A DNA stretch of 64,000 nucleotides from Neisseria sp. DTU_2020_1000833_1_SI_GRL_NUU_006. GTDB taxonomy: Bacteria > Pseudomonadota > Gammaproteobacteria > Burkholderiales > Neisseriaceae. The translations under genes were made by a program, and so were the position numbers. The stretch is from assembly GCA_032388755.1 (NCBI GenBank), contig CP135593.1:1178001-1242000 (forward strand). The letters are read 5' to 3'. Under the pieces are notes generated by a model. That model had not been told where the DNA came from, searched no databases, and saw only the letters and a list, made by a program, of their open reading frames with translations. Shown one piece after another: positions 52,286-61,920 of the stretch. Each line of letters starts with the position of its first letter. Positions within the stretch are counted from its first letter, which is position 1.

Positions 52286-52712
52286 TTTTTCGTTAACGGG
52301 AGTACCCGTTTTTCTTTGTATAAATAGACGGCTACTTTAAGTAATTGCATGTAGGCGGTCAAGTATAATTTTAAAAAATAATATTGGAATCGGATGACTG
52401 CTAAAACCTAATACCCACATATCTTGAATCGTCCTTATATATGTTAATTGTTATCATTATAATCAATCTCTAATATATTCATAATTAAACAATACTCGAA
52501 ATAAATTACTTATGAACTCACTGCCGCTATAACGACTGTCATTCCATCACTCAACTTCAAAGGTCGTCTGAAACTCATCGCTTAAAAGTACATTGCTCAA
52601 ACAATATTCTAAAACTGAATCAGATTAAAAATATTATTTGCCAATAGCTGCCTTTTGCTACCCTTACCCTCTTTCAGACGACCTCCTGCCAAATCAGTTA
52701 CAATTCATCCCT
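52286..52712. other. AT-rich divergent region between lutA and the MFS gene
   Basis: Holds promoters of both genes, two DUS (52561 and 52673), and a weak Fur-like palindrome (52449-52465, TGTTATCATTATAATCA; about 12 of 19 to the classical box). No gene seen. Confidence 0.45.
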
Positions 52713-54122
52713 ATGAACAAAACCGAATCAAATGTTTCGGAAACGCCGCCCGTCCGCCCGTCCCGATGGCTGCCCCTGCTGTTGGCGATTGCGATTTTCA
52801 TGCAAATGCTGGACGCGACGATTCTGAACACCGCCCTGCCCGAAATCGCCAAAGATTTCAAAGTATCGCCACTCAATATGCAGCTGGCGGCGATTTCCTA
52901 TACGCTGACCGTTGCCCTGCTGATTCCTTTAAGCGGCTATTTGGTGGACAGGTTCGGCACTAAAAACGTATTTTTCGGCTCAATCGGCATTTTTATGCTC
53001 GGATCGGAATTGTGTGCGGCGGCAGCCAATCTGCCCATGCTGGTGATGGCGCGGGTGATTCAGGGCATAGGCGGGTCGATGTTGGTACCCGTACCGCGCC
53101 TGACGATTTTGCGCGTGTACGACAAATCCCAACTCTTAAACGCCATCAACTATGCCGTCATGCCCGCGCTGATCGGACCAATATTCGGTCCTTTGGTCGG
53201 CGGCTATTTGGTCGAATACGCATCTTGGCATTGGATTTTCCTGCTAAACCTGCCCATAGGGCTGCTCGGTGTCTTGCTGGGCTGGCGGATTATGCCCGAT
53301 GTCAAAGGCGAAAATACCGCGCTGGACTTGAGCGGCTACCTGACTTTCGCTTCGGCGGCGTGTCTCTTGATGTTGGCAGTGGAAATGGTGTCCCACTCTG
53401 GCGCGGTTTGGTTTTCGCTCTTGCTCGCGCTCGGCGGCACGGCATTCGCCCTGCTCTACTACCGCCACATGAAAACCGCCGCCAACCCGATTTATGCGGC
53501 GGATTTGTTCCAAGTCCGCACCTTCCGGCTGGGTCTGACAGGCAATCTGTTCAGCCGGCTCGGCATCAGTTCCATCCCCTTTTTGCTGCCGCTATTGTTT
53601 CAAGTCGCGTTCGGCTTTGCCGCCAGCGTATCCGGCTGGCTGGTCGCGCCCGTCGCTTTCGCCTCGCTTGTTGTCAAACCGCTCATCAAGCCCCTGATGT
53701 CGCGCTTCGGCTACCGCAGCGTGTTGATTTGGAACACGCGCCTCCTCGCCATACTGATTATGCTGCTTGCCCTACCCGACGCCGACACGTCCTTAAGCGT
53801 CTGGATAATCCTGCTGCTCCTCATCGGCACCTGCAACTCCATCCAGTTCTCCGCCATGAACACCCTGACCATCGCCGACCTGCGCGCACACCAAACCGGC
53901 AGCGGCAACAGCCTGATGGCGGTCAACCAACAACTCGCCATCAGCCTCGGCATTGCGCTCGGCGCGCTTATCCTGCAAAACTGGTCGCAAAGCAGCTTCA
54001 CCGCAGGCAACCTCCATCTCTCATTCCGCCTCACCCTGCTTTCCATCGGCTTGATTACACTCGTCTCCAGTACTATATTCAGCCGCCTGCACATTTCCGA
54101 CGGACGCAACCTAACCGACTGA
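52713..54122 (+). CDS. MFS drug-efflux-type transporter (DHA2/EmrB-MdtD-like)
   Basis: The 469-aa protein has about 14 hydrophobic segments and MFS signatures: MLDATILNTALPEIA (motif D1), GYLVDRFGTKNVFF (motif A) and VIQGIGGSMLVPVPRLTI (motif B). DHA2-type pumps export drugs and other amphipaths with protons. The ATG at 52713 is chosen because TM1 follows; a longer frame adds 25 residues overlapping a DUS. Substrate unknown. Confidence 0.87.
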   Translation: MNKTESNVSETPPVRPSRWLPLLLAIAIFMQMLDATILNTALPEIAKDFKVSPLNMQLAAISYTLTVALLIPLSGYLVDRFGTKNVFFGSIGIFMLGSELCAAAANLPMLVMARVIQGIGGSMLVPVPRLTILRVYDKSQLLNAINYAVMPALIGPIFGPLVGGYLVEYASWHWIFLLNLPIGLLGVLLGWRIMPDVKGENTALDLSGYLTFASAACLLMLAVEMVSHSGAVWFSLLLALGGTAFALLYYRHMKTAANPIYAADLFQVRTFRLGLTGNLFSRLGISSIPFLLPLLFQVAFGFAASVSGWLVAPVAFASLVVKPLIKPLMSRFGYRSVLIWNTRLLAILIMLLALPDADTSLSVWIILLLLIGTCNSIQFSAMNTLTIADLRAHQTGSGNSLMAVNQQLAISLGIALGALILQNWSQSSFTAGNLHLSFRLTLLSIGLITLVSSTIFSRLHISDGRNLTD

Positions 54123-54409
54123 ACATTTCCCCAAACCTTAAAGGTCGTCTGAAAGATATTCCACGCTTTTACCCGCACCACCCATCCGTCAAAGCAACTG
54201 ACGGAAACAGTAAAAACTGCATTTGAACATCATTTGAAACCTAATACAGACATATCCAAACACTACCCGCCAACACCTACCGAACAATCGAAAAAACAGC
54301 CCAAAAATTTTCAGACGACCCATATTCTTCACAGGAAGCCGCCACACCAAAAAGACAAGCAAAGCAAAAAATGCTATGCTTAATGCTTTCAATCTGTGTG
54401 TCTGAAGCA

Positions 54410-55963
54410 ATGAAAAAGTATCTTATTCCGGTTGCTGCCGTAGCCGTAGCAGCCGCACTTGGCACCCCCTACTACCTCGGCATCAAAGCAGAGGAAAGCC
54501 TTACCGCACAACAAAAACTCTTACAAGAATCCGGTTTTCTAACCGTAGAATCGCATCAATACGAACGTGGCTGGTTCAGCGCAACGGAAACCACCGTTAT
54601 CCGCCTGAAACCTACTCTTCTTCAAAATACGCAAAAATACCTTCCCGACAACCTGAAAACCATCCTGCAAGAGCCGATTACGGTTATCAACCACATCAGC
54701 CACGGACCGTTTGCCGGCGACATAGGCACTCAGGCGCACATCGAAACCGAGTTCAAATATCACCCTGAAACCGAAAAAGCATTATCACGCTTCTTCGGCA
54801 AACAAACGCCGGTAACGATGAGCAACACCATCTATTTCAGCGGCAGCGGCAAACTGGATTTGAGTATACCCGCTTTCGATTACGAAGAGCTTTCCGGCAT
54901 CAAGCTGAACTGGAAAGGTCTGAGCGGGCATACCGACTATAAAAAAGATTTCCAAAGTTATAGCCATGACTATCTGGCTCCCTCCCTTCAAGTCAAACTG
55001 GCGGACAAGGGCGACATTTCTCTGGAAAACCTACATTTCCAATCTGAAACCACAAGCGGCCTCAACAAACTGTCTTTAGGCAAAAGCAGCACTACGCTGG
55101 ATAAATTCCTGCTCCAGTGGAAAGACAACATCGATTACAACATCAAGCTGAATGAATTGGTGAACTTAGTTACCAATCTACAAATCGGCGCGTTTATCAA
55201 TCCGACAGGCAGCATCCCTCCGTCAAAAATCAAAGTCAGCAAACTGAAATTTGAAACCGATACTCACGAAGCGGAAAAGTTCATCAACAGCGAAGGCCGC
55301 TTCCAATTTCAAGACCTGACTTACGGCGACGAAAAATACGGCCCGTTGGACATCAATATTGCCGCCGAACACTTGGATGCCTCCGGCCTTCTTGCGCTGA
55401 AAAATAAATTTGCCGAAATTGCAGATAAAAAAATGAGCGAAGAAGAAATCCAAAACGCCTTGATACAGACCGCCAAGAACGAGGCTTCAAGCCTGTTTAC
55501 CAATAATCCTATCTTAAATGTTAAGACCTTCAAATTCACGATGCCTCAAGGTGATGTCGATGTCAGTGGCAAACTGCTGTTTAAAGGTCTGGCAACAAAA
55601 GATTTGAACAGCCTCAGCGATATGCTGAAAAAAACCGAAGCCGGATTTGACATGGCGGTTCCGCAAAAACTGCTCGAACAACTGGCAATCAGTCAGGCAC
55701 GCAGTATTTTCAGCGTCAATCCCGACGATGAGGCAAATGGGCAGGCAGGTATCGAAGACGTTACCGAAACCCTGCGTCTAATGGTGGACAGCACCATCCG
55801 CAGCATGGCGGACGAAAAATATCTGACGCTGGAAAACGGTACGGTCAAAACCAAGATGACTTTGCAAAACGGTGAACTGAAGCTCAACGGCAAAGTCCTT
55901 CAAAGCGATCCCGAACCGGATTTTGATGAGACGGATATGGTTTCCGAACCATCCCATCCATAA
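54410..55963 (+). CDS. DUF945 (YdgA) family exported protein
   Basis: The 517-aa protein has an N-terminal membrane anchor/signal (YLIPVAAVAVAAALGTPYYLG) and the DUF945 core: LLQESGFLTVESHQYERGWF at the front, then repeated beta segments. The family is periplasmic and of unknown function; E. coli YdgA is a member. The ATG at 54410 is preferred; an upstream frame adds 13 residues. A DUS terminator follows. Confidence 0.85.
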   Translation: MKKYLIPVAAVAVAAALGTPYYLGIKAEESLTAQQKLLQESGFLTVESHQYERGWFSATETTVIRLKPTLLQNTQKYLPDNLKTILQEPITVINHISHGPFAGDIGTQAHIETEFKYHPETEKALSRFFGKQTPVTMSNTIYFSGSGKLDLSIPAFDYEELSGIKLNWKGLSGHTDYKKDFQSYSHDYLAPSLQVKLADKGDISLENLHFQSETTSGLNKLSLGKSSTTLDKFLLQWKDNIDYNIKLNELVNLVTNLQIGAFINPTGSIPPSKIKVSKLKFETDTHEAEKFINSEGRFQFQDLTYGDEKYGPLDINIAAEHLDASGLLALKNKFAEIADKKMSEEEIQNALIQTAKNEASSLFTNNPILNVKTFKFTMPQGDVDVSGKLLFKGLATKDLNSLSDMLKKTEAGFDMAVPQKLLEQLAISQARSIFSVNPDDEANGQAGIEDVTETLRLMVDSTIRSMADEKYLTLENGTVKTKMTLQNGELKLNGKVLQSDPEPDFDETDMVSEPSHP

Positions 55964-55967
55964 ACCG

Positions 55968-56000
55968 AAAGGTCGTCTGAAAATTCAGACGACCTTTTTT
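55968..56000 (+). terminator. DUS inverted-repeat terminator after the DUF945 gene
   Basis: AAAGGTCGTCTGAA and TTCAGACGACCTTTTTT with almost no loop. Confidence 0.75.
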
Positions 56001-56175
56001 CTTAGCGGGTTTAATTTATAGTCAATATACAAAATAAGAATGACTTTTTCGTTATTCCTCGAGGCATAAGGAGTCTGATTTTTAGAAATATTCAAAAATC
56101 GCCTTAATTTCGAATTTCCAAACTCCTCTCCACAAAAATGACTGGATGGAGAATCTCATATAAACCCGCTATATC
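56001..56175. repeat. possible degenerate MITE-like inverted-repeat element
   Basis: AGCGGGTTTA (56004-56013) and TAAACCCGCT (56161-56170) are perfect 10-bp inverted ends, the right one continuing TATAT as Correia-type ends do. The AT-rich interior is not a known Neisseria element to me and has no ORF. Confidence 0.4.
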
Positions 56176-56204
56176 GACACAGCCTCCAATCATAACCAAT
56201 ATCA

Positions 56205-56239
56205 AAAAGGTCGTCTGAAAACTTTTCAGACGACCTTTT
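56205..56239 (-). terminator. DUS inverted-repeat terminator after the OFA transporter
   Basis: AAAAGGTCGTCTGAAAA and TTTTCAGACGACCTTTT around a 1-2-base loop. Confidence 0.75.
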
Positions 56240-56255
56240 GCTCATCAATCCGCTT

Positions 56256-57797
56256 TTAACGGAACAAGCCCAATGCCTTAACGAACACCATCACCACGCC
56301 GTAAACCAGCGGGACACCGACCAAAGCCCAACGCCACCAAACCGAAAAACCGCCTGCCGCAACTTTTTCCTGCAACAAGTAGGCATCGGAAACAGCAGTT
56401 TCGTCATCGGGGTTGCTGCTGTGTGCTGCTGTTTTGATGTCGGTTTCGTGGTGTTTTTCATGCACGGATTTGACGGCAAGGTTACACAGCAAACCGACAA
56501 TCAATAATCCTGCCATGATATACATGGTAACGCCGTATGCCTGCGCGGCGGGAACACCGCTGTCGATTTGGCTTTGGCGGATGTAGTTCACCAAGACCGG
56601 CCCGATAACGGCAGCGGTTGACCACGCCAGCAAAATACGCCCATGAATCGCGCCGACTTGATAAGTGCCGAACAAGTCTTTCAAATAAGCCGGAATCGCG
56701 GCAAAACCGCCGCCATACATGGAAATGATGACGCAGAATCCAATAATAAACAAAGCCTTGTTTCCGCTCTCGCCAATGGACGGAATAGCAAAATACAGCA
56801 GCGAACCGAGTACGAAAAAGATGGTGTAGGTATTTTTACGTCCGATTCTGTCGGAAACGCTGGACCACAAAAACCGCCCGCCCATATTGAACAGGCTCAA
56901 AAGGCTGACGAAACCTGCCGCCGCCCCCGCGCCGATTGCCGCTTGTTTGCCGACCGACGCTTCTGAAAACAGCTCCTGAATCATGACCGAAGCCTGTCCC
57001 AAAACGCCAATACCGGCAGCTACATTCAGGCACAACACCCAAAACAACAGCCAAAATTGCGGCGTTTTCATCGCTTGGGAAACATTGACATGATTGCTGC
57101 TGACCAACTTGTTTTTAGTTTTAGGCGCGATATAGCCTTCAGGTTTCCAACCCTCCGCCGGCACGCGGATGGTGAATGCGCCGAACATCATTAACACAAG
57201 GTAAAACAGTCCCAACACGACAAAAGTCGGCGCGACGCCGACCGACACGTCGTCTGAAAACGCATTCATCAATGATACGGACAAAGGCGAAGCAAGCATT
57301 GCACCGCCGCCAAATCCCATAATCGCCAAACCCGTCGCCATGCCTGGTTTGTCGGGAAACCACTTCATCAAAGTGGACACAGGACCGATATAGCCCAGCC
57401 CCAAGCCGATGCCGCCGATCACGCCGTTGCCCAAATAGAGGAGAAACAGATTATGCGTACCGACGCCGAGTGCCGACACAAAAAAGCCCAAGCTGAAACA
57501 GCACGCCGCGACAAACATCGCCTTGCGTGGGCCGACACGCTCCATCCAAGTGCCGAACAAAGCAGCAGACGCGCCCAACATAGCCAGCGCGATACTGAAA
57601 ATCCAGCCCACAGTCGTCAGCTTCCAATCTCCGGCTGCCGATCCGGTAATGCCGATAAGCTTGGTCAGCGGCGCGTTAAACACGGAATACGCATAAATCT
57701 GCCCGATGGCAAGATGCACCGCCAAAGCGGCAGGCGGCACCAGCCAACGGTTGAAACCCGGCTTGGCAATCGTCGCCTCACGGTCTAAAAATTTCAT
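56256..57797 (-). CDS. OFA-family MFS transporter (oxalate/formate antiporter-like)
   Basis: The 513-aa protein has about 12 hydrophobic segments with OFA features: RWLVPPAALAVHLAIGQIYA at TM1, GNGVIGGIGLGLGYIGPVST, and GRFLWSSVSDRIGRKNTY. Members carry small carboxylates; the substrate here is unknown, and lactate or pyruvate is conceivable but not shown. The start at 57797 is chosen because TM1 follows closely; a longer frame adds 26 residues. DUS inverted pair downstream. Confidence 0.87.
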   Translation of the reverse strand: MKFLDREATIAKPGFNRWLVPPAALAVHLAIGQIYAYSVFNAPLTKLIGITGSAAGDWKLTTVGWIFSIALAMLGASAALFGTWMERVGPRKAMFVAACCFSLGFFVSALGVGTHNLFLLYLGNGVIGGIGLGLGYIGPVSTLMKWFPDKPGMATGLAIMGFGGGAMLASPLSVSLMNAFSDDVSVGVAPTFVVLGLFYLVLMMFGAFTIRVPAEGWKPEGYIAPKTKNKLVSSNHVNVSQAMKTPQFWLLFWVLCLNVAAGIGVLGQASVMIQELFSEASVGKQAAIGAGAAAGFVSLLSLFNMGGRFLWSSVSDRIGRKNTYTIFFVLGSLLYFAIPSIGESGNKALFIIGFCVIISMYGGGFAAIPAYLKDLFGTYQVGAIHGRILLAWSTAAVIGPVLVNYIRQSQIDSGVPAAQAYGVTMYIMAGLLIVGLLCNLAVKSVHEKHHETDIKTAAHSSNPDDETAVSDAYLLQEKVAAGGFSVWWRWALVGVPLVYGVVMVFVKALGLFR

Positions 57798-57980
57798 AAA
57801 AGCCTCTTGATGTCGAATGAAAAACAGCGTTCTCCGCGAGGAAAACGCCTTAAATTGTTGACAATATTGTACCACGCTTCCGCATGGGCTTTACTCCGCT
57901 TAACATGAGTTTTTTGAGTAAGAAAGATAAAAATCATTCATAATATGGACTTACTCCCACCTAATCATGCACGCTCCAAC

Positions 57981-58247
57981 ATGACTTTTATCGCCCTCAC
58001 CAATATTTTTCTGATTGTCTTATTCGTTTTCACCATGCTGTTCGTTCGGTGGCGCAACCGTAAACTCAAGCAAGCATACCTCGCACGGCTTCTGAAACAG
58101 CCCGAAACTTTCGAATGGCTCTCACGCAATCTGAGTGATAACAATGCCGAGGATATTCAGGCAATCCGGACGCATTTCGGTTTGCCATTACAGGAATCCA
58201 AACAGCTTATTAATATTTTCCGCAGTCAAAATCCCGGCAAAAGGTAA
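57981..58247 (+). CDS. small membrane-anchored protein with an L7/L12-like tail
   Basis: The 88-aa product has one N-terminal transmembrane segment (ALTNIFLIVLFVFTMLFV) and a C-terminal part, IQAIRTHFGLPLQESKQLI, that resembles the ribosomal L7/L12 C-terminal motif KxIRxxTGLxLxEAKxLV. The start is uncertain: an in-frame ATG 36 bases upstream is also possible, and neither has a strong ribosome site. Function unknown. Confidence 0.6.
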   Translation: MTFIALTNIFLIVLFVFTMLFVRWRNRKLKQAYLARLLKQPETFEWLSRNLSDNNAEDIQAIRTHFGLPLQESKQLINIFRSQNPGKR

Positions 58248-58389
58248 TGTAATGATTCTTTTCAGACGACCTTTACCCCTTTAAACAACCATTCACCCCT
58301 AAATTCCTCCGTTTGAAAAATATTTTGCTATTGGTTGTATTTCTATGTTAAATAATACAATCTACCTCTAATAAAATAATAGTTCCATC

Positions 58390-59118
58390 ATGACACATAT
58401 TACCCTTAAAACACATATTCCTTGCATTCTGCTCGCTTCCGTATTGCTCGCCGGCTGCCAAAACTATCAGGCAGATCAAAGCCGCCGCAGCAAAATCGCG
58501 CAATTCGCCATCAATCATCCCAAGGCAGCGCAAACGATAGGCGTAGAAGACAAAAATTCGACCAACCTGACCAGCAATGCTGCCCGTTTTGCCAGACGCA
58601 CAGGTTTAGACGACCGTGCCAACGGCGAAGGGCGCGGGACGCAGGTCAATGCCGTCCGCCAGGCATTATGGCAGGCCGCCATTTCCTCCCAATTCGACAG
58701 CGAAATTGCAGACAGGGCGGGCAATGCCTACCTGTCCGACATGGAAATCCGCGAAGGCAAAACCGACTATTACAGCCGCTTCCTCGCCGATCAAGCCGTC
58801 GATCAGCGCAATAACCGTATCGGACGCAGCATTGGCAGCGGCAAACCCGGTGCGGACATGAAAACCATCCTGCAAAGTGTTTTGTTCTACTACCATAAAG
58901 TCGGACTGTGGACGGCTTCCGAAGTCAAAGCATCCAACCGTAAGGTGTGGCGTATCAGCCAAGAAAAACTGAGTGAAGCAGAATATCGGCGTGCGCTGGC
59001 AAACATCGAACCGCTGAATGCCGACGGCATGTTTCCGAACGAACAACGCATCCTAAAAACAGATGCGCTCGAAGAAATCACAAAAGTCTTCAGGGCGATT
59101 ACCCGGGTAGAAGACTGA
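58390..59118 (+). CDS. hypothetical lipoprotein
   Basis: The 242-aa protein has a signal peptide with lipobox LLAGC (Cys23), then a helical domain with GRGTQVNAVRQALWQAAI and SDMEIREGKTDYYSRF, reminiscent of DUF6973-like proteins. No function is known to me. It is followed by hemB on the same strand after a DUS. Confidence 0.78.
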   Translation: MTHITLKTHIPCILLASVLLAGCQNYQADQSRRSKIAQFAINHPKAAQTIGVEDKNSTNLTSNAARFARRTGLDDRANGEGRGTQVNAVRQALWQAAISSQFDSEIADRAGNAYLSDMEIREGKTDYYSRFLADQAVDQRNNRIGRSIGSGKPGADMKTILQSVLFYYHKVGLWTASEVKASNRKVWRISQEKLSEAEYRRALANIEPLNADGMFPNEQRILKTDALEEITKVFRAITRVED

Positions 59119-59282
59119 TTTTCTATCAGATAACCTTCCCGATTCCGAAGGTGCTTCAGTAATCCTCCAAAACAGCGTAAACTGTCGCAAACCCATTTTC
59201 AGACGACCCCTGCTTGCAAAGAGGTCGTCTGAAAACATTTCTCCTGCCGATTCAGCCGTTTCCAGAAGGACAAAGGACGATT

Positions 59283-60284
59283 ATGAACTTCCCACCGCGT
59301 TACGTTTCCGCCACCCGTATGCGCCGCATGCGCAAAGACGACTTTTCCCGCCGCCTGATGCGCGAACACACCCTGACCGCAGACGATTTGATTTACCCCG
59401 TTTTCGTACTCGAAGGCAGCAATCAGGAAGAAGCCATCCCCTCCATGCCCGGCGTAAAACGGCAAAGCCTCGACAAATTATTGTTCACCGCCGAAGAAGC
59501 CCTCAAGCTCGGTATCCCCATGCTGGCACTCTTCCCCGTCGTTACCCGAAATAAAACCGACTTGGCGGAAGAAGCCTACAACCCCGAAGGACTCGTTCCT
59601 ACCGTCGTGCGCACCCTGCGCGAGAAATTCCCCGAACTCGGCATCATGACCGACGTCGCCCTCGACCCCTACACCATCCACGGGCAAGACGGGCTGACCG
59701 ATGCAAACGGCTACGTCCTCAACGACGAAACCATCGAAGTTTTGGTGAAACAAGCCTTGTGCCATGCCGACGCAGGCGCGCAGATCGTCGCCCCGTCCGA
59801 CATGATGGACGGCCGCATCCTCGCCATCCGCGAAGCCCTTGAAGACGCAGGACACATCCACACCCGCATCATGGCGTATTCCGCCAAATACGCTTCCGCA
59901 TTTTACGGCCCGTTCCGCGATGCGGTCGGCAGTTCCGGTAATTTGGGCAAAGCCGACAAGAAAACCTACCAAATGGACCCCGCCAACACCGACGAAGCCC
60001 TGCACGAAGTCGCCCTCGACATCCAGGAAAGCGCGGATATGGTGATGGTCAAACCCGGACTGCCCTATCTTGACGTTGTCCGTCGCGTCAAAGACGAGTT
60101 CGGCGTACCGACTTACGCCTACCAGGTTTCCGGCGAATACGCCATGCTTCAAGCCGCGATTCAAAACGGCTGGTTGGACGGTGAAAAAGTCATACTCGAA
60201 AGCCTGCTCGCCTTCAAACGCGCCGGTGCCGACGGCATCTTGACCTATTACGCCGTCGAAGCAGCCAAATTACTGAAAAAATAA
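59283..60284 (+). CDS. hemB: delta-aminolevulinic acid dehydratase
   Basis: The 333-aa protein has the HemB blocks DVALDPYTIHGQDG, APSDMMDGRILAIREALE, the Schiff-base region IMAYSAKYASAFYGPFRDA and MVKPGLPYLDVV. The zinc-binding cysteine cluster of E. coli-type enzymes is replaced by ALDPYT, so it is probably magnesium-dependent. It makes porphobilinogen for haem. The ATG at 59283 has an AGAAGGA site; a longer frame adds 23 residues. Confidence 0.94.
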   Translation: MNFPPRYVSATRMRRMRKDDFSRRLMREHTLTADDLIYPVFVLEGSNQEEAIPSMPGVKRQSLDKLLFTAEEALKLGIPMLALFPVVTRNKTDLAEEAYNPEGLVPTVVRTLREKFPELGIMTDVALDPYTIHGQDGLTDANGYVLNDETIEVLVKQALCHADAGAQIVAPSDMMDGRILAIREALEDAGHIHTRIMAYSAKYASAFYGPFRDAVGSSGNLGKADKKTYQMDPANTDEALHEVALDIQESADMVMVKPGLPYLDVVRRVKDEFGVPTYAYQVSGEYAMLQAAIQNGWLDGEKVILESLLAFKRAGADGILTYYAVEAAKLLKK

Positions 60285-60445
60285 AACACACATAACGGCA
60301 TTGGTTTTCCTGTAAGTTAGCCCAATGCGCTGGATATAGTAAATTCGGCAAAAGGCTGGTTGAAAGGCAAAAGGTCGTCTGAAAATTTGAACTGCACCCC
60401 AAAAGTTGGACACATCCCCTCCAACTCACAATGTGCAGTTTTTTT

Positions 60446-60901
60446 ATGAGCAAATATACATTACACTTCAAATATAGTGGATTAAATTTAAATTAGGACA
60501 AGGCGACGAAGCCACAGACAGTACAGATAGTACGGCAAGGCGAGGCAACGCCGTACTGGTTTAAAGTTAATCCACTATACCAAGCCGTACTCCACTACCT
60601 GCATATACGCAGCCAACAGCGTACCGCAGACCACTACGGCATTTCCCGAACCCACCTGAGACGATGGATACGCGCCTATCAAGAAGGCGGTATCGGCGCA
60701 CTCGAACATCCCCAATCCAAAACCATGCCCCAACACCGCAAAAACCCCTTCATCGCCGACAAACCCGACCAAGAAAAAACGCAGGCAGAGCTTATCGAAG
60801 AGTTGTGCTATATGCGCGCAGAGGTTGCCTATCTAAAGGAGTTAAAAGCCCTCAGCCAAAAGCGGACCGAAAAGGACAAAGCCAAACCGTCCAAACACTG
60901 A
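60446..60901 (+). pseudogene. IS3-family OrfA interrupted by a Correia element
   Basis: Translation from the ATG gives MSKYTLHFKY, then enters the Correia element and meets TAG at 60494. Excising the element with one TA restores FKYQAVLHYLHIRSQQRTAD and a helix-turn-helix ending QKRTEKDKAKPSKH at 60901. Confidence 0.82.
60473..60579. repeat. Correia repeat (CREE/nemis), 107 bp
   Basis: TATAGTGGATTAAATTTAAA at the left and TTTAAAGTTAATCCACTATA at the right are the diagnostic Correia ends, with the internal GGACAAGGCGACGAAGCC. TA target duplication at both borders. The net insertion is 105 bp. Confidence 0.95.
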
Positions 60902-61701
60902 GGGCGCAACACCCGCTCAAATACCTGCTGCACATCGCACACCTGCCCAAAAGCAGCTTTTACTACCACCACCAAGACCGGCCCGACCCCGATGCAGCCG
61001 ACAAAGCCCTCCTTGTCGAAACCTACCGGCGGCATAAAGGACGCTACGGGCAAAGGCGCATTGCCGCCGCATTGGGTTGGAACCGCAAAAAAGCGGCGCG
61101 GCTGATGAAGCAGTTGGAACTGAAAGCCCTCATACGGGCGAAAAAAGCCTACCGCCATCCCGCCATGGGCGAAATATCGGAACACCTCCTCAAACGTCTT
61201 TTCACAGCCGAAAAGCCCAACGAGAAATGGCTGACAGACGTGACCGAACTCAAAGGAAAGGACGGCAAACTGTACCTCTCTCCGATATTGGACCTGTTCA
61301 ACCGCGAGATCGCCGCCTACGCCATGAGCCGCAGAGCCGACAGCGAAATGGTGAAGGAAATGCTCGAAAAAGCCGCACCCCGTCTGACTGCTAAAGGAAC
61401 GATTCTTCATTCGGACCAAGGCGTGCTGTACCGTACGGCGGGGTATAGGGAATTGCTTGCGGGGCATTCCATGGTTCAAAGCATGTCGCGAAAGGCGAAC
61501 TGTTGGGACAATGCGCCGATGGAGAGTTTCTTTGCGGTGTTGAAGACGGAGTGTTTCTATAACGCAGGTGAATTGACGGTAGATGAATTGATGAAGCAGA
61601 TAGATGACTATATGGATTACTACAACCGGGAGCGTTGCAGTTTGAAATTGAAAAAGCCGAGTCCTGTCGCATACAGAACCCGGCTTGCACAGAGCGCCTG
61701 A
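60838..61701 (+). CDS. IS3-family transposase OrfB (frameshift part)
   Basis: This frame is -1 relative to OrfA and gives YLLHIAHLPKSSFYYH, RGYGQRRIAAALG-like RYGQRRIAAALGWNRKKA, then the rve core WLTDVTELKG, LYLSPILDLFNREIAAY, SDQGVLYRT and MESFFAVLKTECFY (DDE). It is full length and without stops. Expression would need ribosomal frameshifting from OrfA, which is broken. Confidence 0.9.
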   Translation, partial: GVKSPQPKADRKGQSQTVQTLRAQHPLKYLLHIAHLPKSSFYYHHQDRPDPDAADKALLVETYRRHKGRYGQRRIAAALGWNRKKAARLMKQLELKALIRAKKAYRHPAMGEISEHLLKRLFTAEKPNEKWLTDVTELKGKDGKLYLSPILDLFNREIAAYAMSRRADSEMVKEMLEKAAPRLTAKGTILHSDQGVLYRTAGYRELLAGHSMVQSMSRKANCWDNAPMESFFAVLKTECFYNAGELTVDELMKQIDDYMDYYNRERCSLKLKKPSPVAYRTRLAQSA

Positions 61702-61920
61702 ATAGGCTTTTATGAGTGTCCAAGATTTGGGGGCCAGTTCAGTTTTCAGACGACCTTTCTTGAATACACTTTCCCGATAACTGATTTACCATTCACAATC
61801 GACCCTTATCAATTTCAATACTGCCAGCATATCCCAATAATCCCAACGGACGCAGCTTAGATTTTCAAGTAAAATCTACCCTGTCTGAAACACACTCAAT
61901 CTCTCAGTAAGGAAAACATC

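Larger units (their letters stand above)
60388..61741 (+). mobile_element. IS3-family element, interrupted by a Correia element
   Basis: Ends TGAACTGCACCCCAAAAGTT (60388 on) and the near-complement ending at 61741 (GGCCAGTTCA) bound the element. It lies between the two arms of a DUS inverted pair (60373 and 61743), so it entered the hemB terminator loop. OrfA is broken by a Correia element; OrfB looks intact. Confidence 0.85.

Noticed and set aside
52449..52465. Fur box between lutA and the MFS gene
   Set aside because: Only a partial match in an AT-rich stretch; kept as a remark, not a feature of its own.
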